Below are positions 12,567 to 23,565 of a stretch of DNA of 64,000 nucleotides, one piece after another. The notes under the pieces were generated by a model. It did no database searches. It had not been told where the DNA came from and was given only the letters and a program-made list of their open reading frames with translations. The DNA comes from Gremmenia infestans (Eukaryota; Ascomycota; Leotiomycetes; Helotiales; Hamatocanthoscyphaceae). The stretch's first letter is position 1. Each line of letters begins with the position of its first letter. The stretch is taken from the NCBI GenBank assembly GCA_032629725.1, contig JAFEVB010000012.1:620001-684000 (forward strand), given 5' to 3'. The position numbers and the translations under genes are program-made.

Positions 12567-14760
12567 ATGGTCTTCACGCCTCCCTCATGGGTTCCAAAAC
12601 TCCAAGGCGCGTATACGTGCCCCAAGGTACAGGAAATGATGCTAACATCTGACAATCTAGACCCCCCGGACTCGATCCCAATCAGCGAATTCATGTTGGA
12701 TGAGAAACACGGAAGATGGCCCCTCAAATCCTCCCGAAACCCCTTCACATGCGGAATCTCCGGTCGGACATATACAGCTGCAGAGCAAGTTGACCGAGTC
12801 GAGCTTCTTGCGCGGTCGTTGTCGAAAGTGCTCGGATGGCAACCGAATACGGGGACAGAGTGGGATAAGGTTGTTGCAATATTCGCTTTGAACACGGTGC
12901 GCGATATCCTCTCTAGAACGAAGGGGGGGTTGCGCTTACATTGTTATTGTCATAGGTCGATACGATGACTTTGGCTTATGCCGTCCACCGACTTTCTGGC
13001 ATTGCATCACCTGCCAATGCTACGTATTCTGCTTCGGAGTTGGAATTTCAATTAAAGTCATCTGGCGCAAAGGCACTTTTTACGGTATGTTGAATTGCTC
13101 CATCCATGGGGTTTGGAGGCTAATTACTACAATTCAGTGTATCCCCCTCCTCGACGTATCATTGCAAGCCGCAAAAGCTGCGGGCATTCCAAATGACCGA
13201 ATTTACATTCTAGAAATGCCTAAGGAATTTATAGGCGAGATATCACATCCATTCAAGACTGTTACGCAGCTCATTATCGACGGAGCGCGACTTCCAAAAC
13301 TGGAGCCTTTGAGATGGGAGAAGGGTCAGGGCGCAAGACAAACAGCATATCTCTGTTATTCGAGTGGAACATCTGGTTTGCCCGTAAGTTTAAGAACCAC
13401 CCAGACGATCCTTTCATGCCACTCGAAGAACTTCCCCCCAAATATATATATATATATATTATTTTTTTTATTTTTGAGAAGTTGCTGACATGTTGGTTTT
13501 AATAGAAAGGAGTCATGATTAGCCACCGAAACGTAATTTCAAATGTCCTACAACTTGCAAAATACGAAGCTCCAGTCAGGAGCAAGAGGCCCGCCAAAGA
13601 CAGAACCGAAGTCGCCTTGGCATTGTTACCCCTGAGCCATATTTACGGCTTAGTAGTCATTGCTCACACTGGCACATACCGCGGCGACGAAGGGATCATC
13701 CTTCCAAAGTTCGAGTTGACCTCGTACTTGAATGCTATTCAGAAATTCAAGATTAGTAATTTGTTCTTAGTATGCCCTTATTCAACTTTGTGGGATGGAA
13801 TTCATGCTGATTTAACAAGGTACCTCCCATCATCATTCAGATGGCCAAGAATCAGCCAGCATGCTCGAAATACGACCTCAGTAGTGTAACAGGCATTTTC
13901 ACAGGTGCTGCACCCCTTGGTGCAGAAACAGCCCAAGAGCTCCAACAGATTTATCCCTCGTGGAAAATCAGACAAGCCTATGGTATATTTTCGAGGTCTC
14001 CTATCTGTTTTCCTACACATACCTAACAAGATCCAGGGTTGACCGAAACCAGCACAGTTGTCTGCTGTAGCGCCGAAGACGATATCTGGTTCGGCTCGAG
14101 CGGCTCCCTAGTTCCTGGCATTAACGCAAAGATCATGTCTATTGAAGGTGTCGAAATCACGGGCTACGACCAACCTGGCGAGCTCGTGGTGCAGTCTCCA
14201 TCTGTGGTTATAGGCTACTTGAATAACGAGAAAGCGAACACCGAGACATTCCTCGATGACACGGATGGTAAAGGCAGATGGATGCGAACAGGTGATGAAG
14301 CTGTGATTCGCAAGGCACCATCGGGCAACGAGCACGTTTTTATCGTCGATCGTATTAAGGAGTTAATCAAAGTCAAGGTAACTTATCAACCTGTCTTTAT
14401 AATTTCAACAACTAACAAGCACAGGGCCTCCAAGTCGCACCCGCAGAACTCGAAGCTCATCTCCTGACCCACCCGGCAGTAGCAGACTGCGCCGTCATTC
14501 CCATCCCCGACGACGCAGCAGGTGAAATTCCCAAAGCTTTCGTTGTCAAGTCCTCGTCGGTCGGACTAGAGGAGAATGATCGTATGGTTGCGAGAGATAT
14601 TGCTAAGCATGTTGAGGAGCACAAGGCGAGGCATAAGTGGTTAAAGGGCGGCGTGGAGTTTTTGGATGTTATACCGAAGAGTCCTAGTGGGAAGATTTTG
14701 AGGAGGCTTTTAAGGGATAAGGAGAAGGAGGCTAGAAGGGCGAAGGGCGCAAAGTTGTAA
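12567..14760 (+). CDS. Acyl-CoA ligase, 4-coumarate-CoA ligase-like, peroxisomal
   Basis: This is an ANL-superfamily enzyme that activates a carboxylate to its AMP ester and then its CoA thioester. Exons are 12567-12896, 12956-13084, 13138-13383, 13506-13769, 13820-13982, 14037-14377 and 14425-14760, about 602 aa. The phosphate-loop motif YSSGTSGLP-KGV is split by intron 3. Further motifs are YGLTET across intron 5, GELVVQSPSVVIGYL, RTGD and VDRIKELIKVKG, then PKSPSGKILRR with the catalytic lysine. The last residues, GAKL, end in a PTS1-type AKL tripeptide, so peroxisomal location is likely. Intron 3 carries an AT microsatellite from about 13441. The first exon may hide one more intron ending at 12660: a gctaac branch point and ctag are present, but the only frame-preserving donor I find is GC at 12607. 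The substrate cannot be told from sequence. A 4CL-like fatty or aromatic acid ligase is most likely. Confidence 0.88.
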
Positions 14761-15181
14761 ATGTGGTCATGATTCCTATAGATGGTGATTGTTAGATTAG
14801 CCTATCACTGCAATTGATGCATAATGCGTTTTCTTAGACCGTAGGTATGCTAGATAGGTAGGTACCTAGGCTGTGGAAGCTCCTTTAAAAGGGAACGTCT
14901 CTTGAATGAGTCAATTAGTGTAACCTTGATCCAAAAAGCGAGCCTACTGTATTCGATAAATAGAGTATAACCCCTCATCTCGGGCCCACCTCGGGACAAA
15001 CTTTTTGTCATCCAAAAAATTGGGCGACGCCCCTCGATTTCAAAGCACATCGAACACTGAAGATCGCAGTTACGCCAACTCCGCAACCTTTCTCTTCCAA
15101 ACCTCCCTATAAGAAAAATCTTGCTTTCCCCCACTCCAGCCTCCAATTCCAGCACCTCCACCTCCCAACGATCGTCCCATA
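14761..15181. other. Spacer with TAGGTAGGTACCTAGG patch
   Basis: This 421-bp spacer lies between the ligase stop and the SQT1 start. It holds a TAGGTAGGTACCTAGG-like patch near 14855-14871. The final 100 bases are CT-rich and probably form the SQT1 leader. Nothing else was seen. Confidence 0.5.
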
Positions 15182-16732
15182 ATGTCCTCCCACCACCACG
15201 AACGCGGGGTCCCGTCAGACAATGAAGACGATGAACCAGCAATGCTTGACCCCTCCGACGTCGCCGAAGAGATCCTCGATCAAGATGGCGACGCAGCCAT
15301 GGATTCCGGTTCCGATAACGAGGGCGAGGGTGAAGACGACGAGATGATGCAAGAAGAAATAACCTTACAAAACGACTCCTCCGCCCATTTCGACAGCCAC
15401 AAAGACAGCATTTTCTGCATAGCGCAACATCCTCTGAACCCCTCTATAATAGCTACTGGGGGTAGTGAAGGCGAGGATGCCGGGGGCATAGGGTATATAT
15501 TCGAAGCGAAGCCTGCGGAAACACCCGTGTTGCCTGCTAGTTACCAGGCCGCGCCTAGTGAGCGCGTGGAGAGGAAGGCGATTGAACCGCTGTTCACACT
15601 GGAGGGACACACGGACTCAATTAATGCTCTTACGTTCACATTACCTAATGGCGAAGTTCTGGTATCGGGAGGTTTGGATGGGAAGCTGAGAGCATATGCG
15701 CAAAGGGGGCATAGATGGGGGTTTCTGGCCGAGGTACAGGAGGTGGAAGAGATCAATTGGCTTGCTCCTTGTCCGAACCCGGCATATCCTAATACGGTTG
15801 CGCTTGGGGCGAATGATGGATCTGTTTGGGTTTATACGGTTGATTCGACGTCGAAGGATGCGGCGCTGCAGATTGTGCAGAGTTACTTTTTGCATACGGA
15901 GAGTTGTACGGCAGGGGCCTGGTCAGCGGATGGGAAGCTGCTTGCTACTGTTAGTGAGGAGGGGTCTTTGTATGTCTGGGATGTTTTTGGAGAGGCTGCT
16001 GCTGCGGGGTTGACGCAGGAGAATGGACAGACTGTGGTGGGCCTCACGTCTCTCGATCAGCGATTTGCAGTTGAGGGAGGATTATTCAGTGTTGCAATTG
16101 CGCCTTCCGGCGCATTTCTCGTCGTAGGAGGTGCGGGAGGGGCTATCAAAGTCGTTGGTCTCCCGAGACTAAGCTCTCAACCTTCTGGGGCTGCGCCGGC
16201 GGGGAGACAAGGAGCAGGAGCCAGTTCGAAGACGAAGGGTGGAAAACAAGCTGGTGGGAAGGCGAGTGGAAGTGCTGCTTCGGCGGGACAGTCAGGGCAG
16301 ATATTGGCGGATCTGCAGGCGCAGAGTGATGGTGTTGAATCTTTAGCTTTCGCACCTCCGCCTTTGACGCTTCTTGCAGCTGGTAGTGTGGATGGTAGTA
16401 TCGCTCTCTTTGATTCGGCTCACAGATTTGCGGTGAGGCGGCATATCAAGGAAGCACACGAGGAGCACTCGGTTGTGAAAGTGGAATTTGTCAAGAATGA
16501 GAGGACGGGTGGATGGTTATTGACGAGTTGTGGAATGGATGGTGTAGTCAGGAGGTGGGATACGAGGGGTGGAACTGGTTTGGCTAACTCGGGGTTTGTC
16601 AAAGAGTGGAAGGGCCATAGGGGTGATGGGGAAGGTGGTGGTGTGTTGGGGTTTGTACAGGGCAACGGGGAGAGGATTATTACAGCTGGTGATGATGGGA
16701 TATCGCTGGTGTTTGAATCGCCTGTTGCTTGA
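15182..16732 (+). CDS. SQT1: WD40 ribosome-assembly chaperone, SQT1/AAMP family
   Basis: The product is a 516-aa protein from a single exon. Residues 1-60 are strongly acidic (runs of D/E around a conserved-looking LDPSDVAEEI), and the rest is a WD40 propeller. Visible blade motifs include SIFCIAQHP, LEGHTDSINALTF, CTAGAWSADGKLLATVSEEGSLYVWD and DGVVRRWDTRGG. A Gly/Ala/Ser/Lys-rich insert (about residues 335-375) interrupts the propeller. The acidic head plus WD40 layout matches yeast Sqt1 and animal AAMP. Sqt1 binds the nascent N-terminus of ribosomal protein uL16 (Rpl10) and escorts it to the 60S subunit. The ATG follows a CT-rich leader. It lies downstream of the ligase in the same direction, with no sign of a functional link. 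Confidence 0.85.
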   Translation: MSSHHHERGVPSDNEDDEPAMLDPSDVAEEILDQDGDAAMDSGSDNEGEGEDDEMMQEEITLQNDSSAHFDSHKDSIFCIAQHPLNPSIIATGGSEGEDAGGIGYIFEAKPAETPVLPASYQAAPSERVERKAIEPLFTLEGHTDSINALTFTLPNGEVLVSGGLDGKLRAYAQRGHRWGFLAEVQEVEEINWLAPCPNPAYPNTVALGANDGSVWVYTVDSTSKDAALQIVQSYFLHTESCTAGAWSADGKLLATVSEEGSLYVWDVFGEAAAAGLTQENGQTVVGLTSLDQRFAVEGGLFSVAIAPSGAFLVVGGAGGAIKVVGLPRLSSQPSGAAPAGRQGAGASSKTKGGKQAGGKASGSAASAGQSGQILADLQAQSDGVESLAFAPPPLTLLAAGSVDGSIALFDSAHRFAVRRHIKEAHEEHSVVKVEFVKNERTGGWLLTSCGMDGVVRRWDTRGGTGLANSGFVKEWKGHRGDGEGGGVLGFVQGNGERIITAGDDGISLVFESPVA

Positions 16733-17513
16733 TCACAGGGAAATAAAAGCCGAAAGATTTAATGTTTGCATGAATGGAGTTTGGGCTCTTTCTATAGACT
16801 TCTAAGGAGGAATGAAATACCCATTAAAAGTGTCCTTTGGCATCCCTATAGCCGTTCGATAAGGTCGAAGGCCAACGTAACATGGTTTGAAATGATGGTG
16901 ATAATTGTCAAAAACTCCTCTCTATCCGTGGGACACTCTTCTGTGTGTCAATGCATCGATAAAGGAGTAAAAGACGCCGAGAATCCACTCGCCAATTTCA
17001 CTTCTAGCGCCCCCCTTTATATCGCCAGCCACAAGCGACTTCACACTAATACTTCAAGAGTGGGTGCCAATTGATACTTGCATTGTGAAAGTGAAGATAA
17101 TGTTTTGTTGTAAATATGGTTTTTGGAATTGTTCTGCCACAAGGTAATGGCACTGCTGCCTGTTTCGGAACGAGTCTGAGTCACATGCCGATTCTGCAAC
17201 CTGGTCCTGGTTTTCTCAGCCTCGTTTGTTCGTTCGTTGGCAACGCTCCAACATACACTAATTCAACGTCCCCAAAAGGGCTCCTTTTTCTACCAGCGGT
17301 CTGTCTTGCTTCTCCATCCATATTCTATTTGTTTTTTCTGCGAGCGTCATGGTTTTGGGGAAAGCGCATTTATTCACCTTGATATTGTAATTATTCACGG
17401 CGGCGTAAGGCTATATAAAAGATTGATTCACCATTCAACCTCGTGCTCGCCCTCACCTCAAGGCAACCATACGACTTTCTTCCACTCGAGAACCACAACC
17501 TCACTCAACAACA
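16733..17513. other. Spacer and promoter of the ankyrin gene
   Basis: This is 781 bp without a convincing gene. Short frames at 17116-17382 and 17237-17536 look like chance. The right end carries the TATA box of the next gene and a CAACAACA leader just before its ATG. Confidence 0.5.
17412..17420 (+). promoter_or_regulatory. TATA box of the ankyrin gene
   Basis: The sequence tatataaaa lies 94 bases before the ATG at 17514, followed by a C/A-rich leader ending in caacaaca. Both spacing and match are good for a fungal core promoter. Confidence 0.6.
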
Positions 17514-18905
17514 ATGTCTTCGGAGATGGATGCTGAGTCTACGCCAGCTACGATGTCTTCGAATACAGAAACTGAGCCGGCACCAGCCATAATATCGTCG
17601 GAAATGGAGCACGAGCCTTCACCGCCACCTGAATTGTCTTCTGAAATGGACCACGAGTCAACGCAACCCGCGGCATCTTTAGAGATGGAAGTTGAATCTA
17701 CACCAGCTACAATCCCTTCGGAAAACACTCCCGAGCCTCAACCAGCCGTTGTCTCCTCGGACGCAATGGATCACGAGCCGACGACTACCGTAAGACCGGA
17801 AGGCAGCCCGGAGCCTACATCCCCAACCGCATCTCAACCAGGGAACCCAGACTCTACCGCCCCAGCAACATCTCCACAACATAACCAGGAGACCCCGGCC
17901 CAAACAACAACACCTTCGGATGGAGCTACCGAGACGACACCGGGTACAACATCTCAGAACTCGGACTCTGAATCTACGGCCCCCACAACAACATCCGAGT
18001 CAGAAGACGAAAACCAAGAGACCTCACCCTCTTCAGAAGATGATGACTCCTCATCCACACCTACAGCAAAGTCATCCAGAGAAGAACTCGAGTCCCAGAT
18101 ACTCGCTGCCGCAGCATCCGGCGATGTCGATCTTACCAAATCCCTCTTCCCCACGGACCTTCTCACCAAAATTGCGTCCAAAGGCACAAAAGCCGGACAC
18201 CCCTCCATCCTTGTCTGGGCGCTCGAAAACGGCCTTGTCCTACCATCAGAATCTACCGATAACCATGTGTTCCAAGCTGCTTTCGAGGCCGGTTCTATTC
18301 CCGTGTTCGAGGTGTTACTCGAGCGGGGAGTAGACCTAGAGAAGCACAGCAGCGAGTATTACGGCGATGCCTTAGCTCACGCATGCATGAAGGGGAATCT
18401 ACCGTTGGTCAAATTCCTGCTCGAAAAAGGTCACGGGGTAAACTCCGGGCGGCGATGCAATGGGCGCGTTGGTGTCGTATGGGCCGTAACGCACGACTCA
18501 TTCACCCCACCCGAGCCTCTACACAAACTTGAAGCCCGCGGCCTCGAGATCATCAAAGTCCTGCTTGACCACGGGCTCAATGTCCAGGGCACTGGAGCAG
18601 CGATTGCGGCGGCTGAGAAGGATAATCTTGAGGCGCTGCAGATGCTTCTCGATGCTGGTGCGGGGATGGAGGAGGTGTGTAATTGGCGGAGCATCGAGAA
18701 GGATCGGGATGAGGGGACAGCGCTGTTCAGGGCTTGTCTGAGGGGCAAGGAGCGCACGGTGGATTACCTGCTGGGGAGGGGTGCGAAGCGGGATGTGTAT
18801 AGTTGGGAGGGACGGGGCTGTCATGAGGTGGCTGAGAGTAAGGGATATAAGGGAGTACTTAGTTTGCTTGCGTTTATGGGCGTTACTGTCGAATGGCCCG
18901 ACTAA
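17514..18905 (+). CDS. Ankyrin-repeat protein with acidic Ser/Thr/Pro-rich head
   Basis: This is a 463-aa single-exon protein. Residues 1 to about 180 are low-complexity, rich in E, S, T and P, built from imperfect units such as SSEMDHEST and SSNTETEPAPA, and end in an acidic stretch SESEDENQETSPSSEDDDSS. This resembles a disordered PEST-like region. From about residue 185 come degenerate ankyrin repeats: QILAAAASGDVDL, VFEVLLERGVDLEKH, LAHACMKGNLPLVKFLLEKG, GLEIIKVLLDHGLNV, NLEALQMLLDAGAGM and LFRACLRGKERTVDYLLGRGA. No catalytic domain, signal peptide or membrane segment is visible, so a protein-binding role is the most that can be said. It lies upstream of, and convergent with, the NLR gene. 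A shared function is possible but unproven. Confidence 0.82.
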   Translation: MSSEMDAESTPATMSSNTETEPAPAIISSEMEHEPSPPPELSSEMDHESTQPAASLEMEVESTPATIPSENTPEPQPAVVSSDAMDHEPTTTVRPEGSPEPTSPTASQPGNPDSTAPATSPQHNQETPAQTTTPSDGATETTPGTTSQNSDSESTAPTTTSESEDENQETSPSSEDDDSSSTPTAKSSREELESQILAAAASGDVDLTKSLFPTDLLTKIASKGTKAGHPSILVWALENGLVLPSESTDNHVFQAAFEAGSIPVFEVLLERGVDLEKHSSEYYGDALAHACMKGNLPLVKFLLEKGHGVNSGRRCNGRVGVVWAVTHDSFTPPEPLHKLEARGLEIIKVLLDHGLNVQGTGAAIAAAEKDNLEALQMLLDAGAGMEEVCNWRSIEKDRDEGTALFRACLRGKERTVDYLLGRGAKRDVYSWEGRGCHEVAESKGYKGVLSLLAFMGVTVEWPD

Positions 18906-19821
18906 GATTGGTTTGGGAATGGCTGGGCGTCGGATGGGATTTGAAATCTGGGCTAGATTGAGATTTCTCAGAGAGATGGAGTATATGAATGGGAAATGCG
19001 GGTGTTGGGAGCATATTGAGGGCTTTATTAGCAAGATACATTTCCAGTTAAGTAGTAAGATTGGCTCCGAAATAAGATATATTTATTACCAAGGCCTCTT
19101 TTCCCGCACTTTCCTTTCCTGCTTCTGATCGCTTCCAAAATAACTTGTACTCCAACGCCCACAACCACTCACAACCATTCCTCTCTCGTTTGCCTCCAAG
19201 CCCTCCACGGTACCTCCGAGTCCCCCACACGAACAACAAACCCCTCTACCTCCACCAAAACCTCGTTCCTCCACTCCCAGTAAATCGAAATCTCTTTCCA
19301 TCCATCCTCCGCATATTCTTTCTCAGTAACTCAATCCCGTGACCCCTTCAAGTTTTTTCTTGTTCGTCAACGTCTTCACTTCTCCAGCGCGCGCGCGTGC
19401 GTGAAGTGTAGGAACACGGCGATAACTTTGTGTTCTTCGGACTTGCTCACGTTCGCACTCGCGCTCTTCGTGTGTGAAGGATTCGGTGTCGATGTAGATG
19501 TCGGGGTCTGGGTTTTAGAGTTAGTTTGGGGAGAATGGTGGGTGAGGGGTTGAGTTAGGTACCTGGGTGTGAATATTGCAATTGTGGGAGCGGGATTGAT
19601 CGTGTTGGTGGGAGCCATGCTTTTGACACGAGTCCCAGACTTGGTCGTTATATCTTCCTAGAACTCCAGGAGACAAGATTCCTCCGGGGACCAGAGCTAA
19701 ACGGCTTCAAGATCCCAACGAGAAAGGCACAGATATAGAAAGGCTCTGAAGAATTTCTCTGAACCCTCGCGGGTCTGAAGACACTTCGAATGCAGGGTTT
19801 TCTGTCAATGTACCGCGATTT
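18906..19821. other. Spacer between convergent ankyrin and NLR genes
   Basis: This 916-bp spacer contains a (CG)n-like run near 19387. On the minus strand an ATG at 19618 opens an 80-codon frame rich in T, P and S. An alternative frame beyond a possible intron reads PDIYIDTESFTHEEREC, which looks coding, but I could not join it to a start in phase. A small unrecognised gene is possible. I do not call one. Confidence 0.4.
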
Positions 19822-22800
19822 TCAGAGCTTATCCCAGAAAGCTTCCAATCCTGGGAACCTCTGTTCCAGGTCCTTGGCTTGCTCGGTCTTTCCTTGCTTA
19901 TCAAAAGCATGATACAGCCAGCCTACGCCAGCAAGTGTATCCGGGTGTTCTTTCCCTCGCACCTTCTCTTCTGCAGCTATAACCTCCTGAAATAGAGGCT
20001 CGGCTTCATCGTATCGTTCTTGTTTGAATAGAAGCGCAGCGAGGTAATACATGCTTATAAGTGTATCCGGGTGTTCTTTCCCTAGCACCTTCTCTCTTAA
20101 GGCTATAACCTCCTGAAATAGAGGCTCGGCTTCATTATATCGCTCTTGGTCGACTAGAAGCGCAGCGAGGTAATGCATGCTGTCAAGTGTATCCGGGTGT
20201 TCCTTTCCTAGCAATTTCTCCTCTAAATCTAGTGTCTTTCGATAGAGGGACTCGGCATTATCGTATTTGCCTTGAGAATCCATGGTTACAGCGAGGTTAT
20301 GCATGGAGGTGAGAGTATTATGGTGTCCATTACCAAATATAGTCTGGTTAAGAGCCAGAACTTTTTGACATATTTCAAGAGCCTCCTTGTGCTTTTCTTG
20401 CCTTTCTAAAATTACACCCAAAATACTCATACTTCTTAGAGTTGTCGCATGCTTCTCCCCTAGAACTTCCGAGGAAAGATGTACGGCTTTTCGGATCACA
20501 GGTTCACACTCATCAAGTTTACGCACGTCGATTAGCAACTCAGCGAATTGGTCCATCGCTTGCAAAGTCGCAAGATCTCTTTCACCAAAGAGTTTGGTAA
20601 AGCCAGCGATTACAGGTCTGATGAGACTTTCTGCAGCTTCGTATTTACCATACATTTGGAGAAAGTAGGCAAGGGTTTTGGCCCCTCTTAGGAGGTTGAG
20701 GTCGGCGAGAAACCCATCCAAAGTCAAGAATATGTCGGTGTTCAAGACTACGGCGTCCACATGGGAGAACGTGAGTTGCTTCACCTCAAAGGTGATGTCG
20801 GAGAAATCTTGATGGACGTGGGGCTGTAAGAAGTCATCAAGAACTAAAACTGCTTCAATAGTACATGCCCGTTGGGTCTCCGTGTCAATTCTAAATTTAA
20901 TCCAGTCCTGTATGAGGGGGTGAAGAGAGCACACTGCGTCATGAGACTGGATCTCGAAACTTTGAAGTAATGAAAGAGTTCTGAACTCTTTCAACGTACG
21001 TTGAAACTCGTACACGTCCCATGTGTCATTGCCGCCAGGTAGAACTATCCAGCTTTTGCGGAGTTTTGCGTAAGGTTCAAAGAGACTTTGGCGTATCTGA
21101 TTATTGTCAAAGAATGCTAGTAACGTAAGAATGCGTTCCTTTGCTGCGCGAATTGATGGCTCCCCAGAAATTTGGTCAAAAGATAATTCCCAGGTGGTGA
21201 AAACAGAGAGTTTCCTCTTTGCCTCTGGACTGTCTTTTGGTGCTTTGATATAATCCCACATATCGGGAACCTCGCGTAGAACCTTTTCTGTACGAGCATT
21301 GTGGTGTTCTAAGTAAAGACTTAGATTCAAGTTTCGTGAATAAATGTAGGCACCCGCTTGATCGATAGCCAGTGCATGGAATCCAAGTCTTTTAACAATA
21401 GCTTCGCCTTCGTGTAAGTTTGGCTCGGTTTTCTCCAGACTGCTCCTTGCCAAAAGAAGCTCCAATGCTTCTTCTAGGGACATTGTATTCACTTCAAGAT
21501 GATGGCCCAATCTCCTCGTATCTGCATGCCTGCTCGTGACGAGAATGGAGCCTTCACCAGTTTGCGGGAAATAATCCTTGATACTCTTGTTGATGAAGGA
21601 ATTCGGATCGTCGAAGTTATCAAAAACAAGCAGCCATCCTTGTGGCCAAGAACTTAATTTGGTTCTAACGAATTGAAGATTCGCTTCATTATCCGCAGGG
21701 TCGAAGGCACTTTTAGACATTTCTTTGGCCATGGAACTGAAGCTTTGGCTGGTACTGGCTGGAGATGTTGCATCGATCCAAAAGATGGCAGAATGACTAT
21801 GGTTCTCTTTGGCGCGGTGGCAAAATTCCAAGGCGAGCTGCGATTTCCCACAACCACCCATTCCCTGTAAGACAAATACCGAGGGTACAGAACGTTCTCC
21901 TTCTAGGTTCAAATGCCGTTCGATATCTTCCAGTGGACCTTTACGTTCCACGAAATGGCTGACACGCAACGACGGGACAATGAACAAGCCAGGGGCTTGG
22001 GGAAGAAGCGGAATAGGATCCTCTGTACAAAACTTCAGTAAAAGCAACAACAAAAATCAACGATTCATTTGTTATATACCTAATTGGCTCAAGGGAATTC
22101 TTTTTACTGGGTTCCCTAGCAAGGAATCCACGATGCTGTCGATTCTTCGGCTGACATCATCAACTTTAAGATAGCTTTTGGTGTGTGTCACTACCTCGTG
22201 TAGCTTTTCCCACTCGTTTAGGGAGACTTCTTCGAGCCCGCTATCAACATTTAATCGATGATAGACACCTGGACAATTCTTATACTTCGAATCAATTCTT
22301 GAAGCCGCACTTTCCGCATCAGTAGCCAACTTTGCGAGAACTCTAACAAGATCAACAGGTAGCACTCTCTGAAGATAGTTCGGCTCTTTGAATCCAGATG
22401 TTTTCGGCCTACCTGAAGACAGTGGAGGAGTCAGTATTCAATCATCGGATCTGCAAATATCTATGCTTTTAGGGAATTCTGCTAATAGATCGGACAACAG
22501 TCTCAAAAGGACAATGCTTGCTTACCAGTGCCAATGCTGACGATGCAACCAACTTCACGATCTAGGTCGAATTCTTGTGTGGTCTCTGTTAAAAGAGACA
22601 CTACAGGATTGTTGCACCCCAAAGCCCCATCTACAAATTCTTCTTCCAATCCTGGGGGTCCGATTTTGATTCGCTTAAAGAGGGTTGGCGCTGCCGATGT
22701 TGCGCGGCCAGCTTCCCAAATGTAAGCGTCGAGGCCTGGATTCTTGTCTGCCTTCCAAGTCCGGAAAAGTGTGGGTTCGTCGCTCACACGCACTGCGGGC

Positions 22801-23565
22801 ATTGCGCATACAAATCTAATCACGCATAGCTATTAGATTATTATTATACTTAACCTGAAGGGTTGAATATACGTTTTGCATGGCTTGACCTCCCCACTTT
22901 CCCTCTCGAACATACTTTCGTTCGCTCGGCCTTTACCAAGCGTGCTTTCCACAACAACTTTTATAGAGCTCTCTAGTTTCGAAGCTTTGAATGTTCCGTC
23001 CTGTATAGGCAGTTTTTTGTCAGAGAAGACCTCTTTGGCAAGTATTCGATATTTGTCGATGGCTGCAGGTACCGAGAGCCGAAGGCGTCCGAGAAGAATC
23101 GCTATCAGTCTAGAAGAACGTTAGCTCCTTCTGAGAATTCTGATATCTCTCATATAGAGTGATCATGTGCAATCGTGGGAGAGAAATTAAAGAGCCTAAA
23201 GGAAAGACAGCCAAGAATACTTGACGTTTGCGTGCACTTCCAGCTGGACGTCCTCTAGCTTTCCGACCTTCCTGAAAGCACTACAGACTTGTATCTTAAG
23301 AGATATAAAACTACAAACTTACCCACCAGTACTCGTACCGCATATCATATCAAAGTAGTCCGCAGGAAGTGGCACAGACGAGAGATTGCCCCTCCGTTGC
23401 ACTCGATGCATTATCTCATCAAGGATGATCAATTCCGACATCCCACGAATCCCACCGCCATCTACGTTTGTTAATCTTGGACTGTAGATAATTCCTTGTG
23501 GGCGCGAGGCTGCGAGCCTACGTACCTAGCGAGAGCAGCGCCAAGGGTTTGGGTCTGTCTCCCAT
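19822..23565 (-). CDS. NOD-like receptor: patatin phospholipase, NB-ARC, TPR
   Basis: Six exons (23565-23526, 23461-23323, 23109-22873, 22815-22526, 22412-22080, 22022-19822) join in frame to 1079 aa. Residues about 10-250 are a patatin-like phospholipase: oxyanion motif DGGGIRG (14-20), nucleophile elbow GTSTGG with Ser57, and the DGA motif with Asp201, so the Ser/Asp dyad is intact. Residues about 347-700 are an NB-ARC ATPase: Walker A GMGGCGKS (400-407), Walker B LLVFDNFDD (477-485), a following GSILVTSRH, and LGFHALAIDQAGAYI in the GLPL position. Residues 825-1079 are six TPR units of 42 residues, the fourth and fifth nearly identical. Fungal NLRs with this layout, such as Neurospora PLP-1, trigger cell death upon non-self recognition in the cytosol. 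The ATG lies only 52 bases after the stop of a hydrophobic ORF on the same strand. Intron 2 (213 bp) is unusually long and could hide an alternative exon. Confidence 0.92.
19960..20211 (-). repeat. Two near-identical 126-bp TPR-encoding repeats
   Basis: Within the NLR gene, 19960-20085 and 20086-20211 encode consecutive TPR units that both begin LGKEHPDTL. By hand alignment they differ at about 16 of 126 bases, while the units farther upstream are much more diverged. This fits recent duplication or gene conversion within the array. Confidence 0.8.

Noticed and set aside
22024..22079. NLR beginning at the NB-ARC exon as a separate 743-aa gene
   Set aside because: A canonical 57-bp intron joins it in phase to the patatin exons, giving a complete three-module protein.
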